Below are positions 42,926-50,381 of a stretch of DNA of 64,000 nt, in pieces. The notes under the pieces were generated by a model that had not been told where the DNA came from, made no database searches, and saw nothing but the letters and a program-made list of their open reading frames with translations. Origin of the DNA: Amycolatopsis sp. GM8. GTDB taxonomy: Bacteria > Actinomycetota > Actinomycetes > Mycobacteriales > Pseudonocardiaceae. Each line of letters starts with the position of its first letter. Within the stretch, counting starts at the first letter, position 1. The position numbers and the translations under genes are program-made. The stretch covers positions 124,001-188,000 of the forward strand of contig NZ_JAJKFK010000007.1 of the NCBI RefSeq assembly GCF_021653975.1. The letters run 5' to 3'.

Positions 42926-43142
42926 AACCAATCCTCTCTCCAGAAGCCCCTGCCGGGTCGCGACATCCGACCTCCGTATGGAGCGATCGATATAGGCGAG
43001 GCTAGCGATGATGACTCCGACGGTCAATCAGAACGTCCTGCCCCAAAGGGCAATACGCTTGCCTTGAAGGATATGTATCAGTATCTTTTCTCCCTCGCCG
43101 ATCCGACCACGACGACCGAGAATCGCGGCTTCCGGTTCTCCA

Positions 43143-43562
43143 ATGCGGGCGCTCATCGAGTTGCTTCTCGACCAGGACGACATCCTTCAGACGCTGGAGA
43201 AATCGAAACTCAGCGATTCCCTCTATCATGACATCGGGGTGCGCGACCCACAGTCGATCCTCGCGTCGGCGAGTGTGCCCCGCATGCGGGAGCGGCTGAA
43301 CAAGATCAAGGGCCGGGAGGACCACCGGTCGGACCTCGTGGAATACGTGCTGACTCGCGGCCTGGACGGCTTCGTAGTGGACGGCCGCTTCTACCGGACC
43401 CGGTCGCGGCGCACACCCTATTCCCGCGGTTTCGTGGCGTCCCGGACCAGGACGGCCAGCACCCGGCGGCGCTCGCCAGGGGCGTCGGGCGCATCAGCGA
43501 GCATGAGGCCCGCCGTCGACGGGACGGCCAGCCACCACGCCGCCAGGGCGCGCGCGACGTAG
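43143..43562 (+). CDS. small hypothetical protein or gene remnant
   Basis: An open frame of 139 codons. The first 90 or so have strong GC3 bias and look like real protein (helical MRALIELLLDQDDILQTLEK, then DIGVRDPQSILASASVP and LVEYVLTRGLDGFVVDGRFY). The last 48 codons run antisense into the TetR gene and look like noise. No ribosome site precedes the ATG. A second short frame (43073-43231) with GAAGG upstream starts MYQYLFSLADPTTTTENRGF and could be the displaced N-terminus, so a frameshifted, truncated gene is possible. I do not recognise the family. Confidence 0.35.
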   Translation: MRALIELLLDQDDILQTLEKSKLSDSLYHDIGVRDPQSILASASVPRMRERLNKIKGREDHRSDLVEYVLTRGLDGFVVDGRFYRTRSRRTPYSRGFVASRTRTASTRRRSPGASGASASMRPAVDGTASHHAARARAT

Positions 43563-44032
43563 AGCAGGAACCCGGGACTCACATCGTCGCGCAGGATCCC
43601 GGCCTGCTGGGCGCGAGCCACGGCGGCGACATTGTCCGCATAATGCGCCGCGCGTTCGGCCGCCGCCGCGACCGGCGTCGGCTTCCCTGGCGGCAAACCG
43701 GTTTCGAGGCCTTCCCACAACAGCAGCCGCAAGTAGTGCGGGTAGGCGCGGTGGTAGTCGTAGACCTGGCCGGCGAACTCACCCAGATCCTCGGCCAGTT
43801 CGGCGGTCAGCGGCACCGCGGCGGCGAGCTTGCCCATCTCCTGTTCGAGCACCGCGGCGAACAGCTTCTGCTTGCTCCCGAAATACTGGTAGATCCGCTC
43901 CTTGTTGACCCCGGCGCGCTCGGCGACCCGGTCGACCCGCGCCCCCAGCGGTCCGTGCTCGCTGTACTCGTGCACGGCGGCGTCCAGCAGCCTCTGCTTC
44001 GTCCGCTCGGTGTCCCACGCCATGGCCCCCAT
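43418..44032 (-). CDS. TetR-family repressor
   Basis: TetR regulator of 204 aa. The HTH contains VDRVAERAGVNKERIYQYFG followed by SKQKLFAAV, and the helical C-terminal domain is of the TetR_C type. The ATG at 44032 is used; ATG at 44023 is also plausible. Divergent from a two-gene SnoaL-like operon. Two copies of CCAACT-N4-AGTTG lie in the intergenic region, one over each promoter area, so it very likely represses both itself and the SnoaL pair. Confidence 0.9.
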   Translation of the reverse strand: MGAMAWDTERTKQRLLDAAVHEYSEHGPLGARVDRVAERAGVNKERIYQYFGSKQKLFAAVLEQEMGKLAAAVPLTAELAEDLGEFAGQVYDYHRAYPHYLRLLLWEGLETGLPPGKPTPVAAAAERAAHYADNVAAVARAQQAGILRDDVSPGFLLYVARALAAWWLAVPSTAGLMLADAPDAPGERRRVLAVLVRDATKPRE

Positions 44033-44043
44033 TGAAGCAGAAT

Positions 44044-44101
44044 CCAACTCGGCAGTTGCGGATGAGTCGTGACGGTGGCAAACTCCAACTTGTCAGTTGG
44101 A
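44044..44101. promoter_or_regulatory. two TetR operator dyads
   Basis: Copy 1, CCAACT-CGGC-AGTTGC (44044-44059). Copy 2, TCCAACT-TGTC-AGTTGGA (44084-44101), a perfect 7-4-7 inverted repeat. They are 41 bp apart, about four helical turns, between the divergent TetR gene and the SnoaL-like operon. Copy 2 ends 8 bp before the plus-strand ATG. Confidence 0.8.
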
Positions 44102-44109
44102 AAGAAAGG

Positions 44110-44655
44110 ATGCCCGTGTCACACTCACTCGAAGCGCGGCTCCAGACGGTCGAGGACCGCCTGGCCATCTACAACCTCCTCGCCATGCACCCGCTCAGTG
44201 CCGACACCGGCGAGCGCGAACTGATCGAGGCCATCTACACCGACCAGGTCGTCTTCGACCGCGGCGCGGACCTCGAAGGCGCGCACGGACGCGAGGCGAT
44301 GGCGCAGCTCGTCGACCGCGACGAGCACCACACCGCTATCGCGGGCGGTCTCGCACACTTCGGCAACCTGCCGCTCGTCGACATCGACGGGGACATCGCG
44401 GTGGCCATCTCCTACCTCGCGCTGATCACCCCGGACGCCCAGGGCGAGCCCCGGGAATTGGCCAACCACGGCGTGTCACAGGGCTATCGGATCCACCGGG
44501 TGCTGGCCAACCGCTGGACGCTCGAACGCGGCGACGACGGGTGGCGCATCGCCTCCCGCACTCTGCTGCCGGCAGACGGCTCAGGGCCGGCTCTGGACCT
44601 CCTCCGCGACGCAGGCCGGTCCCACATCCGGACCAACGCGGGAGAATCGCAGTGA
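44110..44655 (+). CDS. SnoaL-like (NTF2-fold) protein
   Basis: A 181-aa protein of the SnoaL_4/NTF2-like superfamily. It has VEDRLAIYNLLAMHPLSADT at the N-terminus, DQVVFDRG, and a typical C-terminal strand with DGWRIASRTL. Members act as small-molecule isomerases, dehydratases, cyclases or hydroxylase partners; which applies here is unknown. AAAGAAAGG precedes the ATG. First gene of a TetR-controlled pair. Confidence 0.87.
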   Translation: MPVSHSLEARLQTVEDRLAIYNLLAMHPLSADTGERELIEAIYTDQVVFDRGADLEGAHGREAMAQLVDRDEHHTAIAGGLAHFGNLPLVDIDGDIAVAISYLALITPDAQGEPRELANHGVSQGYRIHRVLANRWTLERGDDGWRIASRTLLPADGSGPALDLLRDAGRSHIRTNAGESQ

Positions 44656-45059
44656 CCACAACGGCCGAAACCCGCCGCACCGTTGAGCGGGTATTCGCCG
44701 ATGTCGCGGAGTCCGGCTTCGCCGGGACGTTCGTCGACGCCCTCGCCGACGACCTCGTCTTCACCGCGACCGGAACTTCTCCTATTGCCGGGCGGTACGA
44801 GAGCAAAACCGAGTACCAGGCAAAGGTTCTCGCGCGGCTGCACGAGCGGCTGGCCACCCCAATCCGCGCCCGCATCGAGCAGACGATCGTCGAAGGCGAG
44901 TGGGCCACCGTCCGCTTCCGCAGCCACGATGTCCGCGGCACCAACGGGACCGACTTCAGCATGCAGTACTGCTGGGTCATCCGCGTCGTTGCCGGGCGCA
45001 TCACCGAGATCACCGGCTTCTACGACACGAAGAAGATGAACGACCTCTTCGCCGGCTGA
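44652..45059 (+). CDS. SnoaL-like (NTF2-fold) protein
   Basis: A 135-aa NTF2-fold protein with FAGTFVDALADDLVFTATGT, a SPIAGRYESKTEY segment and the C-terminal RITEITGFYDT strand, as in SnoaL-type ketosteroid-isomerase-like proteins. GTG start overlapping the previous stop by 4 bp. Convergent with the P450 gene 12 bp away. With its neighbour it could detoxify or modify the compound sensed by the TetR protein. Confidence 0.88.
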   Translation: MTTTAETRRTVERVFADVAESGFAGTFVDALADDLVFTATGTSPIAGRYESKTEYQAKVLARLHERLATPIRARIEQTIVEGEWATVRFRSHDVRGTNGTDFSMQYCWVIRVVAGRITEITGFYDTKKMNDLFAG

Positions 45060-45071
45060 ACTCCGCAGGAA

Positions 45072-46424
45072 TTACGCGGCGGACCTGCGCTCCGCGACCA
45101 TCTGCAGCCCGGACGGCTGCACAGTGACCATGGGCAGCTCCCGCACCTTGGCTCCGGGCCGGTGCGCGAGGTGCCATTCCTTCAGAATCGTGGCGACCCC
45201 GACGCCCAATTCGGCCCAGGCGAACGTGTCACCAGGGCACCTGTGCTTACCCACCCCGAAGGGAATGAAGGAACCGCCGGAATAGCTGGCGAGGTTTTCG
45301 TCGAGCCACCGGTCCGGGCGGAACACCTGTGGGGACTCGAACATCCTCGGGTCGCGGTGGAGCGCGGTGATGCTGAACCCGACCTCGGCGCCGGCGGGAA
45401 GGCGGTACCGGCCGAGCGTCGCCGGCGCGTCGATCCGCCGTGTCAACAGCCAGTTCGGCGTGTGCATCCGCAGCGCCTCTTTGAGCACCCGGTCCAGCAC
45501 GGGCAGCCGGCCGAGATCGCTGTACTGCACCGGGGTGTCGCCCAGTTCCGTGGCGAGTTCCTCCACCAGTTGCCGTTCGACCTCCGGATGGCGCGCGATC
45601 TCGTGCAGGACCCAGGCAAGGGTGGTGGCGACCGTCTCGGAGCCCGCGATCAGCAGGGTGACGATCTCGTCCCGGAGCTGGTTCCCGTCGAACCCGGCTT
45701 CCCGCTCATGCGCGGCGATGAGCACGTTCAGCAGGCTGGCATCAGCCGAATCCGAGGCGGCACTGCGCGCGATGACCTCGTCGACGACACTCCTGATCCC
45801 GTCGGCGGACTTCTGGTACCGCCGGTTGACCGCGATCGGCAGTCGCTCCATCCAGTCGGCGGGGTAGAGGGTGTGCGCCATGATGCCCGAGACGACCCCG
45901 GGGAACGCGGCCATGATCTGCTCGGACGCTTCGTCGGCCAGGTCCGCTTTGAACAGCGAGTGGACGAGCGAGTCCACGGCCATCTCGTGGGTCACGCGGG
46001 GGATGTCGAGCATCGCACCGTGCCGCCACTGTGCGGAGCCACGCTCGACCGCGGCGCGCATCGCGGGCACGTAGGACGCGATGCGTTGCCGGCCGAAGGC
46101 GGGCTGAAGCAGGCGACGTTGCCGGCGGTGACCTTCCCCCTCAGCCACGATGACACCGTTGCCGAAGATCTTGGACGCCTTGTCGAAGATGCGACCGCGG
46201 TGGAACACCTCGCCGCCGGTGCCCAGCACGGAACGCACCAGTTCGGGCGAGGTGACGAAATAGATCGGCTTCGGGCCGATCAGGAGTTTCACGACCTCGC
46301 CCACTTCCGCGAGCGAGGCGAAGAAGCCGAACGGATCACGGATCAATCGCGGCAGATGTCCCAGACCGATGACTTTTCCCGGCGCGACCGCCGGCTCCAG
46401 CACCGGTAGTTCAGGAGAAACCAT
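45072..46424 (-). CDS. cytochrome P450
   Basis: Bacterial class I P450 of 450 aa, soluble. It has the I-helix oxygen-activation motif AGSETVATT, the ExxR pair in KEALR, FRPDRW, and the haem-binding FGVGKHRCPG with Cys396. It hydroxylates or otherwise oxidises a small molecule using electrons from an unlinked ferredoxin system. It lies 14 bp after the terpene synthase gene on the same strand, so the terpene hydrocarbon is the probable substrate. Last gene of the terpene operon. Confidence 0.95.
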   Translation of the reverse strand: MVSPELPVLEPAVAPGKVIGLGHLPRLIRDPFGFFASLAEVGEVVKLLIGPKPIYFVTSPELVRSVLGTGGEVFHRGRIFDKASKIFGNGVIVAEGEGHRRQRRLLQPAFGRQRIASYVPAMRAAVERGSAQWRHGAMLDIPRVTHEMAVDSLVHSLFKADLADEASEQIMAAFPGVVSGIMAHTLYPADWMERLPIAVNRRYQKSADGIRSVVDEVIARSAASDSADASLLNVLIAAHEREAGFDGNQLRDEIVTLLIAGSETVATTLAWVLHEIARHPEVERQLVEELATELGDTPVQYSDLGRLPVLDRVLKEALRMHTPNWLLTRRIDAPATLGRYRLPAGAEVGFSITALHRDPRMFESPQVFRPDRWLDENLASYSGGSFIPFGVGKHRCPGDTFAWAELGVGVATILKEWHLAHRPGAKVRELPMVTVQPSGLQMVAERRSAA

Positions 46425-46438
46425 GTCCAACCCCCAAT

Positions 46439-47473
46439 TCAGATCAATTTTTCGGCATATCCCGGGCGACCGTGGTCGTCGGCGTATTTCGGCTCGACGT
46501 GCCTGATCGTGTCCGTCCGGTCCCACAACTCCATGCCCACGGCCCAGGACCCTTGGTTCCTGACGCACCGGCGAACGCCCCGCTTAACACCGTCCGGCAG
46601 ATCAAGCTTCGCCATGTCGGCGTCGAGACGGCGTTCCGCGGCGGCACGTTCGGCGACCCGTTCCGATATCATCTCGGCGACTTTTCGCACCGAATCCGCC
46701 AATTCCAGCCTCTGCTCCTCCGCGAGGACGACGGCGAGGTTGATCGGATCACCCGCCGCCAGTTCGGCCGAAAGCGAGTGGACATCATTGGTCCAGCACA
46801 TGATGTCCGCGGTCGTGGCCACGATTTCCTGGTAAGCACTCCGGAAATAGAGCGCGTCGGGAATTTCGACGCCTTCCGTCAGCTCGATCAGGTCGCAGTT
46901 GGGCAGCACTGTCGAGGCGTCCCGGCGGAGCCGGACGTACTCGGCCGGCGCGGGTGCCACGGCGGCCAGCCGGAAAGCGTTTTCCCTCGCGTGTCCGGTG
47001 AGCCAGATTTCGAGATTGAGCGCGAAGCGTTTCGCCCATTCCTCGCCACGACCGGGAAAGGTACGCGAGCAAAGATCCGAGACCGCCGCGAGAACCGGAT
47101 GCCGGTGCGGCCGGCGCTCACGTTGGTCGACCACCTCACGAACCTGCTGCCGAAGCCATTCGTACTCGGCATGCTTGCCGGCCAGCAGCGCGTCGTCCTG
47201 GATATCGTCGAAGACGAAGAAAAGGGTGTTCCAGTCGACCAGCAGCTGCAGGTCATCGGTTTGCGCGTCCGGTGACGCGTAGGACATCAGCCGGCCGTAG
47301 CCGAGTGCGTCGAACTTCTCGAGCGTGCCCTGGTCCCGGATCAACCCGAAGCGGTGCGCCCACTGTCGCGTGTTTCGCTGGAACTCGTCGCCGCGCAGGT
47401 GCTTCCGCGACCAGAACGGCAGCGGGATTTCCTGCCGGCGCGAGTCGAGATCCGGCAATTGATGTGTGTTCAT
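46439..47473 (-). CDS. class I terpene synthase
   Basis: Terpene cyclase of 344 aa, the usual size for bacterial sesqui- or monocyclic diterpene synthases. The aspartate-rich metal motif is DDIQDD (residues 89-94) and the NSE triad is NDVHSLSAE (N229, S233, E237). An Arg pair near residues 183-184 is in the position of the pyrophosphate sensor. The C-terminal RY pair seen in most relatives reads RH (TIRHV). It ionises a prenyl diphosphate, most likely FPP, with three Mg ions. Between MarR and P450 genes in one operon. The product cannot be predicted. Confidence 0.92.
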   Translation of the reverse strand: MNTHQLPDLDSRRQEIPLPFWSRKHLRGDEFQRNTRQWAHRFGLIRDQGTLEKFDALGYGRLMSYASPDAQTDDLQLLVDWNTLFFVFDDIQDDALLAGKHAEYEWLRQQVREVVDQRERRPHRHPVLAAVSDLCSRTFPGRGEEWAKRFALNLEIWLTGHARENAFRLAAVAPAPAEYVRLRRDASTVLPNCDLIELTEGVEIPDALYFRSAYQEIVATTADIMCWTNDVHSLSAELAAGDPINLAVVLAEEQRLELADSVRKVAEMISERVAERAAAERRLDADMAKLDLPDGVKRGVRRCVRNQGSWAVGMELWDRTDTIRHVEPKYADDHGRPGYAEKLI

Positions 47474-47478
47474 GATCC

Positions 47479-47946
47479 CTATTCAGCTCTGCGGCACCGG
47501 TGGGAAGGTCTGGCGGCGCCGCCGTTGAACCTCGCCAGCAGTTCGGCAAGGGTGCGGACGTCGTGAGCCGGCCACGACTCGAGGAGCTCGCCCAGCCGCC
47601 GGCCACGGACGTCCTGGATTTCGTCGACCCGGAGTCGACCCTTGTCGGTCAAGGCCACCAGGTACGCCCGGCCGTCGTCCTCGGCCTCGAGGTGTTCGAC
47701 GAGCCCCAGTTCTTCCAGGTGCCGCAGCCGCCGTGAGACGGTCGGCGCGGTCACCCCGACATGACAGGCCAGCTCGGTCGGCCGGCGCGGACCGCGGTCG
47801 GCCAGGTGCACCAGCAGGCGGTACGCGCCGGCCGGAAGGTCCGGGTGCACCTCCCGGCCGAGCTGTCCCAATGCGGCGCGGTCCTGGCGGACGAAGACGG
47901 CGAATTCCCTTTCCAGGTCAGCGATTGTCTCCTCGGCGAGCGTCAT
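47479..47946 (-). CDS. MarR-family regulator
   Basis: Winged-helix MarR regulator of 155 aa. It has RPTELACHVGVTAPTVSRRL as recognition helix, HLEELGLVEHLEAEDDGRAY as wing and LTDKGR after it. The ATG overlaps the MFS stop by 4 bp and the gene ends 5 bp before the terpene synthase, so it is embedded in the pathway operon. Probably responds to the pathway product and controls the exporter. No clear dyad was found just upstream of the MFS gene. Confidence 0.92.
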   Translation of the reverse strand: MTLAEETIADLEREFAVFVRQDRAALGQLGREVHPDLPAGAYRLLVHLADRGPRRPTELACHVGVTAPTVSRRLRHLEELGLVEHLEAEDDGRAYLVALTDKGRLRVDEIQDVRGRRLGELLESWPAHDVRTLAELLARFNGGAARPSHRCRRAE

Positions 47947-49508
47947 CGCGACCCGTCCACGGGACCGGCGGCTGCCACGGCGTTGGAGGTGCGCAGCGGC
48001 ACTTCCCGGATGAACAGCACACACACCAGTGCGACCAGTGCCAGCGGCACCGCGTACTGGAAGATGCCGCCGATCGCCTGCCCGTACGCGTCCTCGACCA
48101 CGGCCCGGACCGGCGCGGGCAGGTCAGCCGGCCGGGACAGCGACGACCCGCCGCCGGCGACCGGGATGCCCAGCATCGTCAATCCGTCGGTGATGAGGTG
48201 ACCGACCCGGCCGGCCAGGACCGCGCCGAGGGCCGAGACACCGATCGTGCCGCCGAGGGTGCGGAAGAACGACACCGAGGCGCTGGCCGCGCCGAGCTCA
48301 CGCGGGCTCACCTGGTTCTGGACGGCGAGCACCAGGTTCTGCAGGGTGACGCCGAGCCCCAGACCGAGCAGCGCCATCGCGAGCGCGAGCTGCCAGTACG
48401 GTGTGTCGCGCTGGGTGAAACCGAGCAGTGCGAGCCCGGCGGTGATCAGCACGGTGCCGGAGACCAGCAGCGGCTTCCACCGGCCGGTGGCGGTGATGAT
48501 CCGCCCGGCGATGGCGGACGCGAGAGCGAGGCTGAGGATCAGCGGCAGGCCGAGAATCCCGGCCAGTGTCGGCGTCTTGCCTTCGGCCAGCTGGAAATAC
48601 TGGCTCAGATAGGTCGTCGCGGCATACAGTGCGACGCCGATGGCCAGGCCCGCCGTGATCGCCAGCACCACGGTGCGGGTCCGGAACAACCACAGTGGCA
48701 GCACCGGGGCCTTGGCCCGCCGTTCCACGCCGATGAACGCCAGTGCGAGCACCAGCGTGCCGCCGAGCAGGGCCGCGGTCTGCCAGGAGAGCCAGGGATA
48801 GGCGTCGCCGGCGAGCGAGACCCAGATCAGCAGGAGCGACGCGGCGGCCGTCAGCAGCCCGGCCCCGGCCCAGTCGATCCGCACGGAACCCTTGGCGACC
48901 GGCAGGTTCAGCGTTTTCTGCAGCACGATCAGCGCGGCGACCGCGAACGGTACGCCGACGAAGAAGCACCAGCGCCAGCCCAGCCAATCGGTGTCGACGA
49001 TGAGCCCGCCGACCAGCGGCCCGGCGCTCGTCCCGACCGCGAACACCGCGCCGAAGTAGCCGGAGTAACGACCCAGCTCCCGCGGCGGGATCATCGTCGC
49101 GATGATCACCTGGATCAGCGCGAGCAGACCGCCCGCGCCGATCCCCTGGACCACCCGCGCCGCGATGAGCAGACCCGCACCGGAGGAAAGGCCGGACAGC
49201 ACCGATCCTCCGGTGAAGATGATCAAAGCGATCTGGATGAGCAGCTTCTTGCTGACCAGGTCGGCCAGCTTGCCCCAGACCGGGCTGGACACCGTCGTGG
49301 CGAGCAGCGTCGACGTGATCACCCACGTGTAGACGCTCTGGCCGGCGTGCAGGTCCGCCACGATCGTCGGCAGTGCGTTCGTCACGACTGTCGAGGACAG
49401 GATTGCCACGAAGATGCCGATGTACAGACCGGACAGGGCCTGCAGGATCTGCTTGTGAGTCATCGGCGTGGCGCTGGCGCTGGTGATTGTGGTGTCTTCG
49501 ACAGTCAT
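47943..49508 (-). CDS. MFS exporter, DHA2 (14-TM) type
   Basis: Drug:H+ antiporter of 521 aa with about 14 helices. It has the N-terminal LSSTVVTNALPTIVADLHAG, motif A as GKLADLVSKKLL and motif C in the GTSAGPLVGGLI region typical of EmrB/QacA exporters. Translationally coupled to MarR and followed by terpene synthase and P450 genes, so export of or resistance to the terpenoid product is likely. It starts 4 bp after the stop of a secreted hydrolase gene. Confidence 0.94.
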   Translation of the reverse strand: MTVEDTTITSASATPMTHKQILQALSGLYIGIFVAILSSTVVTNALPTIVADLHAGQSVYTWVITSTLLATTVSSPVWGKLADLVSKKLLIQIALIIFTGGSVLSGLSSGAGLLIAARVVQGIGAGGLLALIQVIIATMIPPRELGRYSGYFGAVFAVGTSAGPLVGGLIVDTDWLGWRWCFFVGVPFAVAALIVLQKTLNLPVAKGSVRIDWAGAGLLTAAASLLLIWVSLAGDAYPWLSWQTAALLGGTLVLALAFIGVERRAKAPVLPLWLFRTRTVVLAITAGLAIGVALYAATTYLSQYFQLAEGKTPTLAGILGLPLILSLALASAIAGRIITATGRWKPLLVSGTVLITAGLALLGFTQRDTPYWQLALAMALLGLGLGVTLQNLVLAVQNQVSPRELGAASASVSFFRTLGGTIGVSALGAVLAGRVGHLITDGLTMLGIPVAGGGSSLSRPADLPAPVRAVVEDAYGQAIGGIFQYAVPLALVALVCVLFIREVPLRTSNAVAAAGPVDGSR

Positions 49509-49512
49509 CGCG

Positions 49513-50298
49513 TCACCGGGCGGCTTGCTCGATGATCTTGGTGACGGCGTCGGGGCGGCTCAGCATGACCGCGTGGGACGCGTCCACCTCGGTCGTGTGG
49601 GCGTTCGCCCGTGCGGCCATGAAGCGCTGCAGGTCGGGGTTGATGGCGTGGTCCTGGCGGGTGATCAGGTCCCACGAGGGGATGGTGCGGAAGCCCTCGG
49701 TGGCGCTGACGTCGGTGACGGCGTTGGTGTTGGCGGGCCGCTGGGTGATGGCGAGGTCGGCCGCGGTGGTCGGGTCGAGGTCACCGGCGAAAGCCTGGCG
49801 GAACTGCGCCGGGTCGATGATGACCTCCGCGCCACCGGGGACCGGGGTGGTGATCAGCGGCAGCGGCGGCGTCGACTTCGCGGCGAGCTCACCGATGGTC
49901 TCGCCCTTGGCCGGGATGAACCCGGCGATGTAGACCAGCGACTTCACATCGGGGACCGAGGTGGCGGCGTTGGTGATGACGGCGCCGCCGTACGAATGCC
50001 CGACGAGCACCTTGGGACCGTCGATAGTGGACAGATAGCTGGTGACGTAGGCGGTGTCACTGGTCAGGCCCTGCAACGGATCGGCGATGGCGCGCACGGG
50101 GTAACCGTCGTGGCGCAGCCGGTCGATGACGGGGGCCCAGCTCGACGAGTCGGCCCATGCTCCGTGCACGAGCACGATGGTCGGCTTCGGGGCGGGGGCC
50201 GGGTGGCTGCTGGTCGATGCCGTGGCCGAGACGGTGCCGCCGAGCAGCAGGAGCGCGGTGACGCCGGCGACGACGAGGCGGGGGAAGCGAATACGCAT
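49513..50298 (-). CDS. exported alpha/beta hydrolase (paralogue 1)
   Basis: Secreted hydrolase of 261 aa with a signal peptide (about residues 9-27), VLVHGAWADSSSW oxyanion/lid segment, GHSYGG nucleophile elbow and a C-terminal DASHAVMLS His motif. Homologous to the two tandem hydrolases at 53672 and 54740. ATG at 50298 with GAAAGGG upstream. Directly precedes the MFS gene (4-bp gap), so it is probably part of the terpene operon; release of an ester or conjugate outside the cell is one possibility. Confidence 0.88.
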   Translation of the reverse strand: MRIRFPRLVVAGVTALLLLGGTVSATASTSSHPAPAPKPTIVLVHGAWADSSSWAPVIDRLRHDGYPVRAIADPLQGLTSDTAYVTSYLSTIDGPKVLVGHSYGGAVITNAATSVPDVKSLVYIAGFIPAKGETIGELAAKSTPPLPLITTPVPGGAEVIIDPAQFRQAFAGDLDPTTAADLAITQRPANTNAVTDVSATEGFRTIPSWDLITRQDHAINPDLQRFMAARANAHTTEVDASHAVMLSRPDAVTKIIEQAAR

Positions 50299-50337
50299 GA
50301 CAGATAAACCCTTTCGGGAGAAGGGAAAGGAGCAAGT

Positions 50338-50373
50338 GCTGGTGTCTCGTTCACGCGGGAACGAGACACCAGC
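50338..50373 (-). terminator. strong hairpin after the disulfide reductase gene
   Basis: GCTGGTGTCTCGTTC (50338-50352) pairs perfectly with GAACGAGACACCAGC (50359-50373) around a 6-nt loop. It starts 8 nt after the reductase stop and 40 nt before the hydrolase ATG on the minus strand. The following tract is pyrimidine-rich but not a clean U run. It either ends the reductase transcript or attenuates read-through into the terpene operon. Confidence 0.75.
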
Positions 50374-50381
50374 TTGACGAA

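Noticed and set aside
43002..43325. Minus-strand 107-codon frame
   Set aside because: Antisense to the better-supported frame at 43143; low-complexity basic composition and no ribosome site.
45072..47473. Geosmin or 2-methylisoborneol pathway
   Set aside because: The synthase is a single 344-aa domain without the two-domain geosmin layout or the long Pro-rich N-terminus of MIB synthase, and no methyltransferase is present.
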